A DNA stretch of 64,000 bases from Xiphydria camelus (Eukaryota > Arthropoda > Insecta > Hymenoptera > Xiphydriidae). The notes beneath the pieces are model-generated. The model made no database searches and had not been told where the DNA came from. It saw only the letters and a list, made by a program, of their open reading frames with translations. The position numbers and the translations under genes are program-made. The stretch lies in assembly GCA_963678675.1 (NCBI GenBank), contig OY783201.1, positions 16,237,769-16,301,768 of the forward strand, written 5' to 3'. Of this stretch, positions 45,066 to 56,000 are shown piece by piece (position 1 is the stretch's first letter; every line of letters starts with the position of its first letter).

Positions 45066-46267
45066 ACAAATAAGTTTTAGAACACTTCCATTCCGTGTCA
45101 TCAAAGTAATTCAAAGTAGTTCAAAGTTACCGTTCACATATGATATGGTGGCACTTGTTATGTAGTATCGAAACACAAGGGAGTCATAGATATAACCTTT
45201 AAATTCTATGAATAAAACATGCAGACTGATAAGCTTTTTATTAGAAAATAGACATTAGACATTGCATTCACTATGAATTCCATCAAGGGAAAGGTGTTAG
45301 GAAAGCACGTGAACTGATCTGTTCTGTTCTTGGGGTCGACATTGTATCTAAAAGTACATGTGAGTATTGGCATGAGAGATTTAAAGACGGTGATTTTTTG
45401 ATGTTTAGTGACCCTGAGCATACCGGGGCCACTGTAAAGGGGGACGACTACGAATTGCAAGCGTTGTTGGATGAAAACTCTTGCCAGATGGAAAAACAAC
45501 TTTCAGAACAGCTAGGAGTAACTCAACAAACTATTTCCTATCGCTTTGAAGAAATAGGAAAGATTCGAAAAGGAACAAAGTGGGTGCCACACTCTTTGAC
45601 TTAAGCAAATAAAAATAGCCGTCCTGACATATGATTGAATCTTTACAACAAGCAACAAAGAAAGACTTTTCCGTGGAAAATTGTGACCGGCGATGAAAAG
45701 TGGATTTACTTTGATAATACGAAATGTTGATATCATTGGGTTGACCCCAGCGAGCAGACGACATCGTCGCCAAGGCGCAATATTCATTGTAACAAAATCA
45801 TGCTGTGTATATGGTGGGATATGAAAGGGGTACTCCATTATGAACTTCTGAAACCTAGCCAGACAGTTACTGCCAGTCGCTATCATCAACAATGACCAAA
45901 AGCGTCCATTTACTAGCAAAGGAAAAGGTCCAGTGAAACTGCTCCATGACAACGCCAGGTCTCATGTAGGTTGTACCACACTCGACGTATTCATCAGACT
46001 TAGCTCCAACTGATTCTCACTTGTTTCGGAAAATGCAAGACGAATTGTCTGATGTGCGATTCAAAATATTTGAAGATCTTCAAAAATGGGTCGATAACTT
46101 CCTCATCTCGCAAGATGAAACTTTGTTTGCGAAAGGCATCCGTGAATTGCCTAAAAGATGGCTGAAGATCATTAAAAGTGAGGGGGATTATTTAGATAAA
46201 TAAATGTATTTTACTTTTTTCCAAAATAAATTTTGAATTTTTGCAAGTGTCTTAAAACTTATTTGAA
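45066..46267 (+). mobile_element. Mariner element, full-length but decayed
   Basis: Termini TGTACAAATAAGTTTTAGAA at the left and the reverse complement TGTTCAAATAAGTTTTAAGA at the right enclose about 1.2 kb, the normal mariner length. It contains a complete but mutated transposase. Confidence 0.82.
45240..46203 (+). pseudogene. Mariner transposase (stops and frameshifts)
   Basis: Segments in order: the N-terminal HTH with STCEYWHERFKDGDF (about 45353-45398), the second HTH (QLSEQLGVTQQTISYRF, 45502-45552) and WVPHSLT; a tetrapeptide-like TGDEKW (first catalytic Asp, about 45690-45710) and WWDMKGVLHYELL (about 45810); LHDNAR (second Asp, about 45940-45957); and the C-terminus to SEGDYLDK at 46200. 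At least four frame changes and several stops are needed to follow it. Inactive. Confidence 0.82.
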
Positions 46268-46698
46268 CACCTATCAGCGCATATTAATGAAAGTAGCGTC
46301 AGGGTCAGTCACAGTTACGTAGTATCAATTAACGTCTCCAACAATCCACAATGCACTGAATATCTTGGAGCGTCTCTAGATCAACGCCAATTCCAAGTGC
46401 CCATCTGCACTCTTCTTCCCCTACTCGACGCGTAACGTCATGTGATCTGCACATGCGCACTATGCGACCTACCCTCTATGTCACATACGCTGTTTCGTGA
46501 ACTAGTCAAACGGCATCACGGCTCCCATCTGCAGGTCACCTACCTTGTTCCGCTTGACGTCGCTTATCTCGAATACAGCGTAACGCTTGTCCAAGACTAA
46601 GGAGTAGGGCGCTCCTCACTCACACTGCAGCCATTGAGTACCCCACTCCTGAGCGTAGTACTTTTCGCGATGTTCTAATGAGTTATCACCTCAACTTA

Positions 46699-47010
46699 AG
46701 GCCGATTTACAAATATTGATCCGACTCCGTTCCGGCATCGGAACGTTCCGACAGAATCTATTTAGACTATTTCCATATAAGCGACAGGATCAGTGTAAAG
46801 TAAGTAAAATTAGTCTTGCTATCGCTGTAAACGAAATAGGTGCAATGGATCTTATCGACGAGAAACTTATAATAATTGTCTTGTTACTCGACAAAGAAGT
46901 GGAGGAACAAGTAAAAAGAGAGAAGCGAAAATGGGTTGACGAAGTGTGGAATAAAAGATAAACCGAGGGCGAATTTTCAACGCTATACCGGGTGTCCTCA
47001 AACATTTGAC
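46699..47010 (+). mobile_element. Harbinger element end with transposase N-terminal scrap
   Basis: TTAAGGCCGATTTACAAA (46696-46713) looks like a Harbinger terminus with its TTA target. From 46843 the + strand encodes MDLIDEKLIIIVLLLDKEVE...RKWVDEVWNKR followed by a TEGEFSTLYR motif after one stop: the N-terminal HARBI1-type block. The rest of the transposase is absent. Confidence 0.6.
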
Positions 47011-47409
47011 AGAGAGGAAAGGCCTATAAAAAAACGAACATAATGCAATTGATTTTGTTGAGCCATTAAGAATTTACTGAGAAATTAATTATATACGGCA
47101 CCAGTGAATGAACACTTCAATGCTTTTCAAATGTAAAGTTTCGTTCATTCACTGGATTTTGCCATCCGCTTAGGTGTTCATTCACTGGTCCACTTACCCT
47201 ATTCGAAAAAAATCCAAACGATTATTATCAAACTATCTGTCAGAGCGTCTGTCACATTCACAACTATTAAGATGACCGATATTTTTCGGACTGAAACGTC
47301 TATTTGGTTCGTGTCTGGGCTGTCGGAATTACCACCGAATTACAGGAAATCGCAGCGGATCGGAAGCGCCAACCGATACGCAACCCACTACGCTGGCGTG
47401 TATAGAGGG

Positions 47410-47619
47410 GAACATTCTGTATAGATGGGAAGAAAGTGTACAAAAAGATGGAACGAATGCGAAAAAAATTGCATTCATTACGGAATACGTACTGCAAAGA
47501 TTTGAAGAAGCTTGTGACAGAAGATCTATTATTCACGATATGGATTTAAGATTATGGGCTTTGAGGGCGAAGGACTTGGTGGACCTTTCCGAATTCAAGG
47601 CAAGTAAATGGTGGATTTG
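47410..47619 (+). pseudogene. Pogo-like transposase copy 2, 5' part
   Basis: Encodes LYRWEESVQKDGTNAKKIAF... through EFKASKWWIWK, the two HTH regions of the same protein as copy 1 (14462-14700, minus strand). Homology ends at TGGAAA (47619). The next copy-1 base, TTTAAAAGAGTGC, is found 13.2 kb away at 60827. Confidence 0.88.
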
Positions 47620-47625
47620 GAAAGG

Positions 47626-48080
47626 GTCTGGCCATATTTCCATATGAAAAATGCCCCGGCACCAATTAACTTTGTTAAACCTTTTATTTATTGCTTTTTA
47701 TCCAAAATACCTCCACAACAAATTTCAGACCGCTAACATCACGTACAAGGGAAATAGGGGGTGAACAATAATTAACGTTACTATTTTTTTTCTCTGGAAC
47801 CATAAAAGATATCAAACTCGTTCAAAAACTAAATTGTAGTTCTTCGTGAGTAGTATGTATATATTTTTTCGACGGCATAAAAACACTGTTTAAAGGTGTT
47901 CATTTAAAAATAGAGTTTTTTCAATGGAGAATTTATAACAATCGCTGGAGATACAACCAACCAAAAAAATCATATGGAATCATCTATTAGTCAGCTATTA
48001 TGTGAAACAATTGCCAAATAGTTTAATTTGGTAGAATATAGTAAAAAAATTGAAAAACCTTTAACACGTTCACGCCGGCG
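47626..48080. repeat. Left terminal inverted repeat of the composite
   Basis: Matches the reverse complement of 60360-60820 closely, ending in TTAACACGTTCACGCCGGCGC. The palindromic continuation seen on the right side is cut here by the Harbinger insertion at 48086. Confidence 0.9.
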
Positions 48081-48314
48081 CGGTTCCTTTAAGGTACGAT
48101 TCCGAAGGTGACCGCAGCAATCGACTGCAACTGCAGGCTGCAGACGGCAACTGCAAACTTGTTGCCGCGTGCGGTTGGACCAATGTATTATAGATTGCAG
48201 CGTCACTGCCGTCGCAGTCGGTGTTAAGCGTTCTGTGAATAAAGATGTTTGACGATCGCGATACGTTATTGAATCTATCAGTTATTAAAAAGAATATAAA
48301 AATATTATACTTAC

Positions 48315-48465
48315 TACTTTTATTAAGTTCCTTCCCTATAGTTTTCCCCGCGTTTTCTTTGACAAAAATGTTTCGATAATAATCAACGTGGCTGGCATCA
48401 TAAATAACTGGATGTATAGTCACAATATTGATCAATTTTTCCTCGTCAGAGTTCGAAAAACTCAT
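48315..48465 (-). pseudogene. MADF exon 1, left copy
   Basis: MSFSNSDEEKLINIVTIHPV...SHVDYYRNIFVKENAGKTIG, ending at a preserved GTAAGT donor. It is the N-terminal half of a MADF domain; the Trp of the consensus (KENVWKTIG in the right copy) is changed to Gly. Confidence 0.8.
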
Positions 48466-48712
48466 TAACCTTTAGGGTAACTTTAAGGTACGATTCCGAA
48501 GACAACCGCAGACGGCAGACCGCAGACCGCAGACTTCAGACCGCAGCGGCAAACTGCAGGTGACAGCACTGGTGTCTACGTTTCTCCAGGAAGCGCATTC
48601 GAAGCGCGGCGGCACTGTCGCCTGCCGACGTAGTCTGCCGTGACCGCATACTGCACTACCGCTCCCGAACCAGTAGTGTCGCCGACCGCATGGTAAACAG
48701 TTGTTTTTAAAA

Positions 48713-48860
48713 ATGAGTTTTTCGAACTCTGACGAGGAAAAATTGATCAATATTGTGACTATACATCCAATTTATGATGCCAGCCACGTTGATTATTATC
48801 GAAACGTTTTTGTCAAAGAAAACGTTTGGAAAACTATAGGGAAGGAACTTAATAAAAGTA
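48713..48860 (+). pseudogene. MADF exon 1, right copy
   Basis: The mirror copy, MSFSNSDEEKLINIVTIHPI...YRNVFVKENVWKTIGKELN, with the same GTAAGT donor. The rest of the MADF gene is not in the element, so only the ATG-bearing exon and its donor were kept. Confidence 0.82.
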
Positions 48861-49161
48861 GTAAGTATTTTTATATTCTTTTTAATAACTGATAGATTCA
48901 ATAACGTATCGCGATCGTCAAACATCTTTATTCACAGAACGCTTAACACCGACTGCGACGGCAGTGACGCTGCAATCTACATTCGTCCGACCGCACGCGT
49001 CAACAAGTTTGTAGTTGCCGTCTGCAGCCTGCAGTTGCAGTCGGTTGCTGCGGTCGCCTTCGGAATCGTACCTTTAGTCATCGTCACTATTCTCCTCAAC
49101 GGTGGTAGATAAGGCGGTTACGTCAAATATATTTGTCAATATTTCGGCTGGTCTAACGATT

Positions 49162-49386
49162 TTAGACTTGTAGCGGCCGTGTGACAAATAATAAATTATG
49201 GCAGCTACATGACTCCTCTGCCTGCTTATATATGATTAGTCTGAATTTGCTACAGAATATTGAACCTATTTGGACAGTGTTGTTACAACAGGCTTGATAT
49301 TTGTGTACTTCTTCATCTGTAACAATTATCTTCGACTTGCCGCGGAATTTTTTAACACTTAGGTTACAATTAAGACACTTATTCAT
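49162..49386 (-). pseudogene. Zinc-finger N-terminus of a transposon protein
   Basis: MNKCLNCNLSVKKFRGKSKI...VQIGSIFCSKFRL shows paired CxxC / C-x-K-x-R cysteines seen at the N-terminus of a family of insect transposon proteins that end in a SWIM finger. A matching SWIM-finger remnant lies at 59146-59230 on the opposite strand. It may belong to the 13.2-kb element itself. Confidence 0.5.
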
Positions 49387-49474
49387 TTCACTTTACCAAA
49401 ACTGAGTGCATTGCATACGTTCCGATACACTTCGTTACATACATTGGTTAACGCATATTTGGTTTCGGCTTATA

Positions 49475-49858
49475 CAGGGTGTTACTTAATGATAGGCCGT
49501 AATTGCAAGGGCACATTACTGAATCAATTTTTAGTAGAAAAGTTCATATTAACATGTGTCCTAAAATATCTGGTTTTCAAGATACAGGACGTCAAAGTTT
49601 AAAAAAATCGTTTTTTTAATAATATTTCAAAGATCCCTGTGCCGATTTTGTTGACATTTGGCACTGTTGTTTATTGTAATAAGACGCTAAGTTAGCACTA
49701 ACTAGAAGATAATTATGAGTTCCAGTGGCGTCCCAGGGGGACGTCCTGTATCTTGAAAACCAGACATTTTAGGACATATGTTAATATGAAATTTTCTACT
49801 GGAAATTTATTCAGTGATGTGCCCTTGCAATTACGGCCTATCATTAAGTAACACCCTG
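49475..49858. mobile_element. 384-bp MITE, TA target
   Basis: CAGGGTGTTACTTAATGATA at both ends with TA on each side. Arms of about 140 bp around a non-palindromic centre. Mariner-like termini, no transposase. Confidence 0.9.
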
Positions 49859-50327
49859 TATAGCTTAAATGTAAAAGTAATTGGACTACGGTGGGAGTAG
49901 CGTGGATTGATGCATTGCGCCCTGATTGGCTAGAAGGGAATTTAGAACAAGGGTTGACATTGGGTATTTCCCGAGTTCCGGTTCTAGTTGGCAAGGAGTT
50001 AGGCTATACGGAATGATAAAGCGACTTGACAAGACAGGTATTACGTTTATCTGATCGGTCATCTATTGAATTCGTCATTTCTCCCCTTTACAAGCTCCCC
50101 TTTACTGCGAAAGACGGCTTATTCCGACACTTTTGTTAATTGGACTTTTCAGGAAAGGTGCGGGGCTACAAGCTCATTAGCAGCCTAGATTCGCGGAAAC
50201 ATATCGCCTCACCATTGTGACTGGTGGTGAGATTGACTCTAGATTAGAGAGGTACATAGATCGCGATGATACCGAGTGGTAAGAACCGATATATCGAAGT
50301 CCGTTTATTGTGCGACGGAACAAGGTT
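49859..50327. other. No gene seen
   Basis: Flank of the Polinton insertion; part of the older host element. AAGGTT at 50322-50327 is the left copy of the target duplication. Confidence 0.5.
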
Positions 50328-51878
50328 AGTAGATAAGCTAGGACAGTTCTGGGCCACCAACGTGACCAAAAATGGCGGGAAATTTGAATTTGGCGGAATT
50401 CTAACTTACCGACAGAGTGAGGATGGGTTGCGTGCTTTGTTACCGACGGATCAGTGACTTACCGATAGAGCACGGGCGGCCATTTTGAATTTCACCCCAA
50501 CAGAGCTCCACCATTGGTTGAACCCCCACCCCTGGTGCTCTGCCATTGGTCGAACCCCCACTCCTCGACCTCACTCGCTCCTAACGCCATCTCGCGGACT
50601 CCGATCTCGCTCGCAACGCCATCTCGAGGATCCAGACCTCACCGGTATCGCCATCTCGCGGATCCAGACCTTACCGGCAGCGCCATCTCGTGGGCCCCCA
50701 CTTCCCGCGTGCATCATCTCGCAACGCTACTACGCAATCTCTTCCCCTCCCCCACCCGCAGTCGACGTAGAGCGTCACGGCTCGGTTGCATACTTTCAGG
50801 GGTAGCTGCTACCGATGGAACTCTGATTTACCGACGGAGCAAAGCAAATATTTTCAATTTTACCCTGACAGAGCTCCACCATTGATCAAACTTCCGCTCC
50901 CCGACTTCACTCGCAGCGTCATTTCGCGCAATTTCAACGCTACTGAAGAGTTCGAGCTTACCGACAGAGTGGCGTCCTGGTTGCATGCTTTCAGGGGGTC
51001 GAACCCCCACTCCTGGACCTCACTTGCTCGCAGCGTCATCTCGTGGGCCCGCGTGCATCATCTCGCAACGCTACTGCGTACTCCCTCTCCCTTCCCCTCT
51101 CGCGAGCGACGAAGTCGTGCAGGTTCGGACATAGTGCGCCACGACCTGGTTGCATGCTTTCAAGGGCAGCCGGTGCCCACGGGGCTCTAACTTACCGACA
51201 GAACAAAGCAACCATTTTGAATTTCACTCTGACAGAGCTCCGCCATTGATCAAACTTCCGCTCCACGACTTCACTCGCAGCGTCATTGCGCGCTGCTGAA
51301 GAGTTCGAGCTCACCGACGTTACCGACCGAGAGGCATCAGTCGGTAAAAAGGTACGCGCGATCACGTTACCGACTGAGCGGCATCATACAGTAAAGAGGT
51401 GAGCGGTGAACGGTCATTTAGAATCACCGACGAGCAATCGCTCCTCGAAACGCAATGTTTGATAAAGACGTACGCGCGTGCAAGTTCGCACTTGCTCCGA
51501 GCAATCTTGCTATCAAATTTCAAAGGATATGCCGCTACTACGCAGTTCCTACCGACCCGAGTGTCTTATCTGAACGATGACGTCATACCTTATCGCTCCG
51601 CTACTGCGCAGTTTCACACGCCATTCCCGAACGATGACGTCATAGCTTCTCAACAGGCATGAATACGTTTACCTCCCCCACCTCACCCACACCGCAACGT
51701 CTGCTCAAATACTGCGGTTAGAGTCAACCATTGTGAGTGAGAATTCATAAGTTCGCTTCTGAAATACACCGATGAGCAATCGTTGATAGAGAAAATAGGA
51801 TTGTGAAAGACTCCTTCAACCGCTGTATCCATCGCTGCAAACCTCATCAAGTCGCGATTACATAAAGTTGTACCTCTC
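50328..51878. repeat. Left TIR of the Polinton-like element
   Basis: Reverse complement of 57437-59022 with few differences. It contains at least eight TTACCGACNGAG-type words, several CGCCATCTCG.GGA..CC units, GAGCTCCACCATTG repeats, and TGACGTCA motifs near its inner part. The long ORFs in it are mirrored in the other TIR and show no family resemblance, so I do not call them genes. Confidence 0.93.
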
Positions 51879-52131
51879 TCATCGATTCGAGTATCAAGTC
51901 GTTGCAAACCTCGTTGAGTCTTACCGGCGACCATCTGAATAATACAGATTGCGTCTATCGCTGCAAACCTCGTTGACATGTCTTAAACTAAACGCTCTCG
52001 AGTGACGATTCGCAGGTTCGCTTCAAGTAATCGCTGAGGGTGAGGGATGGAGAGAGAAATTTCACTCAATGGAGGTGTTATAAATAAACTAAACACTTTT
52101 TTTTTCTTTCATTCTTTTTTATTAACATTTT
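51879..52131. other. Spacer with GCTGCAAACCTCGTTGA repeats
   Basis: Three related GTTGCAAACCTCGTTGA/GCTGCAAACCTCATCAA words at 51832-51975 link the TIR end to the 3' end of the small minus-strand gene. No coding feature. Confidence 0.5.
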
Positions 52132-52437
52132 TTACTTTTGCACAAATTCAACCATATTTTTCTCGCCGCCAAGATTCTTTAGGTATAGATTATTTTCACC
52201 GCACGCTTTCTCCACTTTGTCAAACTCGTCATCATCGTCGAAGACTTTGCTTACTCGTGCCGGGAGGAAGATTGTGAAATCCTTTTCCACATCCACAACG
52301 ATTTTAGGTCCGTATTTCGTTTTGACCTTCCTCGCTTTAGTGATGAGATATCCCCGGTCGATTTCCAGCTCGGAAAACTTCTTCGTCTCCAGATATCCGG
52401 TCAATCGACCGAGTTCGTTCAATTTAGCGAAATCCAT
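52132..52437 (-). CDS. Small Polinton protein, possible OB-fold ssDNA-binding protein
   Basis: An intact 101-codon frame from ATG 52437 (MDFAKLNELGRLTGYLETKK) to TAA 52132. An upstream extension to 52608 is open but has no start context that I trust, and its composition differs. The central TKYGPKIVVDVEKDFTIFLP has the alternating hydrophobic pattern and Tyr-Gly turn seen in OB-fold strands of small DNA-binding proteins. The N-terminus is helical and the C-terminus acidic then mixed. It is divergent to the polymerase across a 650-bp shared upstream region. A single-stranded DNA-binding role in protein-primed replication would fit its position, but this is inference. Confidence 0.6.
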   Translation of the reverse strand: MDFAKLNELGRLTGYLETKKFSELEIDRGYLITKARKVKTKYGPKIVVDVEKDFTIFLPARVSKVFDDDDEFDKVEKACGENNLYLKNLGGEKNMVEFVQK

Positions 52438-53087
52438 GTTTCTTAGCTTCTCCTTCTTCTTCAAGACGTGACTGACTTCAAGGTGTGACTGATGGTGACA
52501 CCCCGCTGAGACGCGAGGTTTTTGTAGTCCATCGTTACTCGGTAGTGGGGGTAAATCTTGCGCATGGCAATAGCCAATCAGGGTTTCACGTTGCGCCAGA
52601 TGACGCAATGCCTTCCAAGAACTGTTTACCGCGATGGTGTTACTGGAATCCTGGCGATGTCAAGGTCTGTCAACAATTCCAGGAATCGGAACTGCGCAGT
52701 AGCGGTGAAATCCTTTGTAATTCGATCCTCAGAGCAAGTCCGAACCCGCGCGTACGGACGCTTCGCGCGATAAGGCTGGTCGATTCCCCCGTGGCGTCAA
52801 CAATTCCAGGAATCGGAAGTGCGCAGTAGCAGTATATCGTATGACGTCATCGCTCACGAGTGGAAGAACAATCGACCCGCGTGTCATTCCTGAACGATTG
52901 CGTCATACCTTATCGCTCCGCTACTGCGCAGTTTCACATGCCATTCCCGAGCGATGACATCATAACTTCTCAACAGGCACGAGCACGTTTACCTCCCCCA
53001 CCTCGCCCCCACCGCAACGTCTTTGCTTAAATACCGCACGTCGCCGCGATCACGCCATTAGTCACATCGTACTCACGAAACGACAAC
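52438..53087. promoter_or_regulatory. Divergent intergenic region, duplicate of TIR inner segment
   Basis: Positions about 52887-53035 repeat, at about 85 percent by eye, the TIR segment at 51585-51718: TACCTTATCGCTCCGCTACT, CGATGACRTCATARCTTCTC, CGTTTACCTCCCCCACCTC. CRE-like TGACGTCA is intact at about 52842 and degenerate (TGACATCA) at about 52955. AATTCCAGGAATCGGAA..GCGCAGTAGC occurs twice (52674 and 52801). A TTAAATA motif 60 bp before the polymerase ATG could serve as a TATA-type element. Confidence 0.55.
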
Positions 53088-56000
53088 ATGTCTTCGGAAC
53101 AGTGCAAGGATATTGTGAACACCCATCGAGAGGCTTTCGAGCTCATCGCTCGCAAGAGTGTCGATTCCGTCAACATCACGCGATGGATCCGACAAGGGGT
53201 CAAGAGTTTGCGGCTGCTCGGGCGATTGATGCGCTGAGAAGGAACATCGGTCGCCGGCAAACAACGGTACGTGGCCGCCATTCGCCAGGTGAAGAGTTAT
53301 AATCGAAAGCTCAACAGCTTGCTCGTGAGAGGTGGTCGTCTTGATCGGCGCGGGCAAAGACGCAGCGATCGTGTCTCGTGGGAGGATCTCCAGTCGGCGT
53401 TCGACGGACGCATCCGCACGGGTGTGATCGTAAACCTGCAAAATCTGGATCCCGCCGTCTTCCTGCAGGACGCGCTGGCACTCTTCACACCGCGCATCAA
53501 GAACGCGCTCAAGAGGGAGAATGCGTTGAAGGTGAATTCTGTACTGGAAGGCGAGTACAGCATCTTCAAGAATGACGAAGAGATCGTCGAACTGAAGACC
53601 TTCGCCACGAAGAACGCTCCAATCCTGCAGACCACAGATTTGAAGCAGTGGTTCGTCGAGAATGTGCGGCACCCCATTCTCCGGCAAATGGAAGAATTCC
53701 AGGAGCGGGACTTGGGTTGGACGTTGCGAGTCATCATCAACTTGACCGTCAACGTGAACCGGTTCAACCCGATGAGGGGCAGCTCCTACCTGGAACTTCC
53801 AGAGTTTGTCAGGATAAAGAAAGCATGCGTCAACGTGCAGAACACCGACGACCAGTGTTTTAAGTGGGCGCTCCTTTCTGCACTGCATCCTGTTGATTGG
53901 GGCAGGCATTCTAACGGTGTGTCAGTGTACAAGCCGTACGAAAACGAGTTGAACTTTGCGGGTATAGACTTCCCAGTGACGCCGGGAGAGGTCCCGAAGT
54001 TTGAGAAGCAGAATGAGCTATCAGTCAACATCTACATTCTGCTAAAATGTAAAGAAAAATTTTCGGTCGCACCCATCCACGTCACCTCGCACAAGAAGAC
54101 CAAACATGTGAATCTCCTCATGATTCAAGATCGATACGTCGACGAGGAATCGAATGAGAAGGAGGTGAACGAGGATGATGAAACACACCATCTACCACTA
54201 CGTGTGGATAAAGGACCTCTCTCGGCTGGTCAGCGCACAACTATCACGAAGGGATGGAAAGAAATATATATGTGATCGCGCGCTGCCTGCACTACTTCCG
54301 GAGTACTAAAAAGCTTGAAACCCACGAAGTCGACTGCGTCCAGGTGAATCGGTGCAAGGTCAAGATGCCTGCACCGATGCATAGCACCTTGAAGTTTAAG
54401 AACTTTAACTTCAAGGAAAGGGTGCCATTTGTCGTCTACGCAGACTTCGAGTGTCTCCTGAAGAACGTCGACCTGCAGCAGACGAGCAAAACGAGAGTTT
54501 GTCAAGTCCACGAACCGTTCAGCGTGGGTTACTACGTGAGGTGTAGCTACGACCACACGCTCTCCCGCTATAATAGCTTTCGGGGCCCGAAACCCGCTGA
54601 ATGGTTCGCGCGTGAACTCTTTGAGCTGGTCGAGCAGGTCGAAGGAGTCCTCGAGTACACCGTACCCATGGAACCGCTCACGGAGGAACAGGAGAGGGCA
54701 TTCCACATCGCCGAGAAGTGTCACATTTATGGGGAGTCTCTGCTGGATGTGAAGAGAGTTCTGGACCACTGCCATCTCACCAGCAGATACAGGGGTGCAG
54801 CGCACGAAGACTGTAACCTCAATTATCAGGATTCGCGCACCATTCCCGTAGTCTTCCACAATCTCAGCAGCTACGACAGCCACCTCATCATCAAGGAGAT
54901 ATCCACATGCTTCGACGGCCGGATCGACCTCTTGCCCTTGACCATGGAGCGATACGTCTCGTTCGCGAAACTTCTAAAGGGCAGCGACATCGCTCTTCGG
55001 TTCATTGACTCCTTCCGCTTCATGGCATCGTCGCTGGAGAAGTTGGCGTCTTACCTCGCGGAGGCGCCGATCACCAAGAGCGAGTTCCCGCAGATCCAGA
55101 CCGAACAGTTCGAATTGTTGAGGCGGAAAGGTGTCTTCCCCTACGAGTTTCTCGACGCGTGAGCCAAGATGGACGTCACGGAGTTGCCGACCCAGCAAGA
55201 ATTTCACAGCCGTCTCAACGGCTGCGGCATCTCCGACGAGAACTACGAACACGCCCAGAGGGTCTGGCGTGAGTTCAACGTGGGAACTCTGGGCGAGTAC
55301 GCGGACCTCTACCTCAAGACCGACGTCCTGCTGCTGGCCGACGTTTTCGAAAACTTTCGTGACAACTGCATCGAAGCGTACGGTTTGGATCCAGCCCATT
55401 ACTACACCACACACGGCCTCACGTGGGACGCCATGTTGAAGTACACCACCATCGAGCTGCAACTGCTCACTGACATCGACATGCTCATGTTCGTCGAACG
55501 GGGCATCCGAGGCGGTGTTAGTCAGTGCAGCAACCGTTACGCCCGAGCCAACAACGCGTACATGAGGGACTACAATCCCGAAGAGGAGACAATGTACCTC
55601 ATGTACTATGACGTTAACAACTTGTACGGCTGGGCGATGACGCAACATCTCCCATACGGTGGCTTCGAGTGGGTGGAGAACCTCGCCGGTGACTTCCAGT
55701 GGAATGTGTCCGACGACTCACCCATCGGATACATACTTGAGGTGGACTTGGACTATCTTGAAGCCATCCACGATATCCACCGAGACCTTCCGCTTTGTCC
55801 CGAGCAGATGAAGCCACCGGGCTCGAAAGAGTCCAAGCTTCTGACGACGTTGTACCCGAAATCACGTTACATTATCGACTACCGCAACTTCAGGCAAGCT
55901 CTTGAGCACAGTCTACGGCTCACCAACATCCATAGAGCCCTTAAATTCGACCAGTCACCGTGGCTTAAGAGCTACATAGACTTGAACAGCGGTATGAGGA

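Larger units (their letters stand above)
48086..49077. mobile_element. Harbinger pair arranged as a palindrome, TTA targets
   Basis: AGGTACGATTCCGAAG termini occur at 48089, at 48487 and, inverted, at about 49072, each next to TTA. The right unit (about 48487-49072) is a complete non-autonomous element. The left unit is a truncated inverted copy joined to it. CTGCAG/GCAGAC-rich subterminal repeats are prominent. Each unit carries the first exon of a MADF gene. Confidence 0.85.

Noticed and set aside
50485..51249. Several overlapping ORFs of 68-134 residues in the left Polinton TIR and their mirror images at 58069-58804
   Set aside because: They overlap in different frames, are rich in Ser, Arg and Pro as expected from GC-rich repeats, match no family, and include repeated words. 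Not called as genes.
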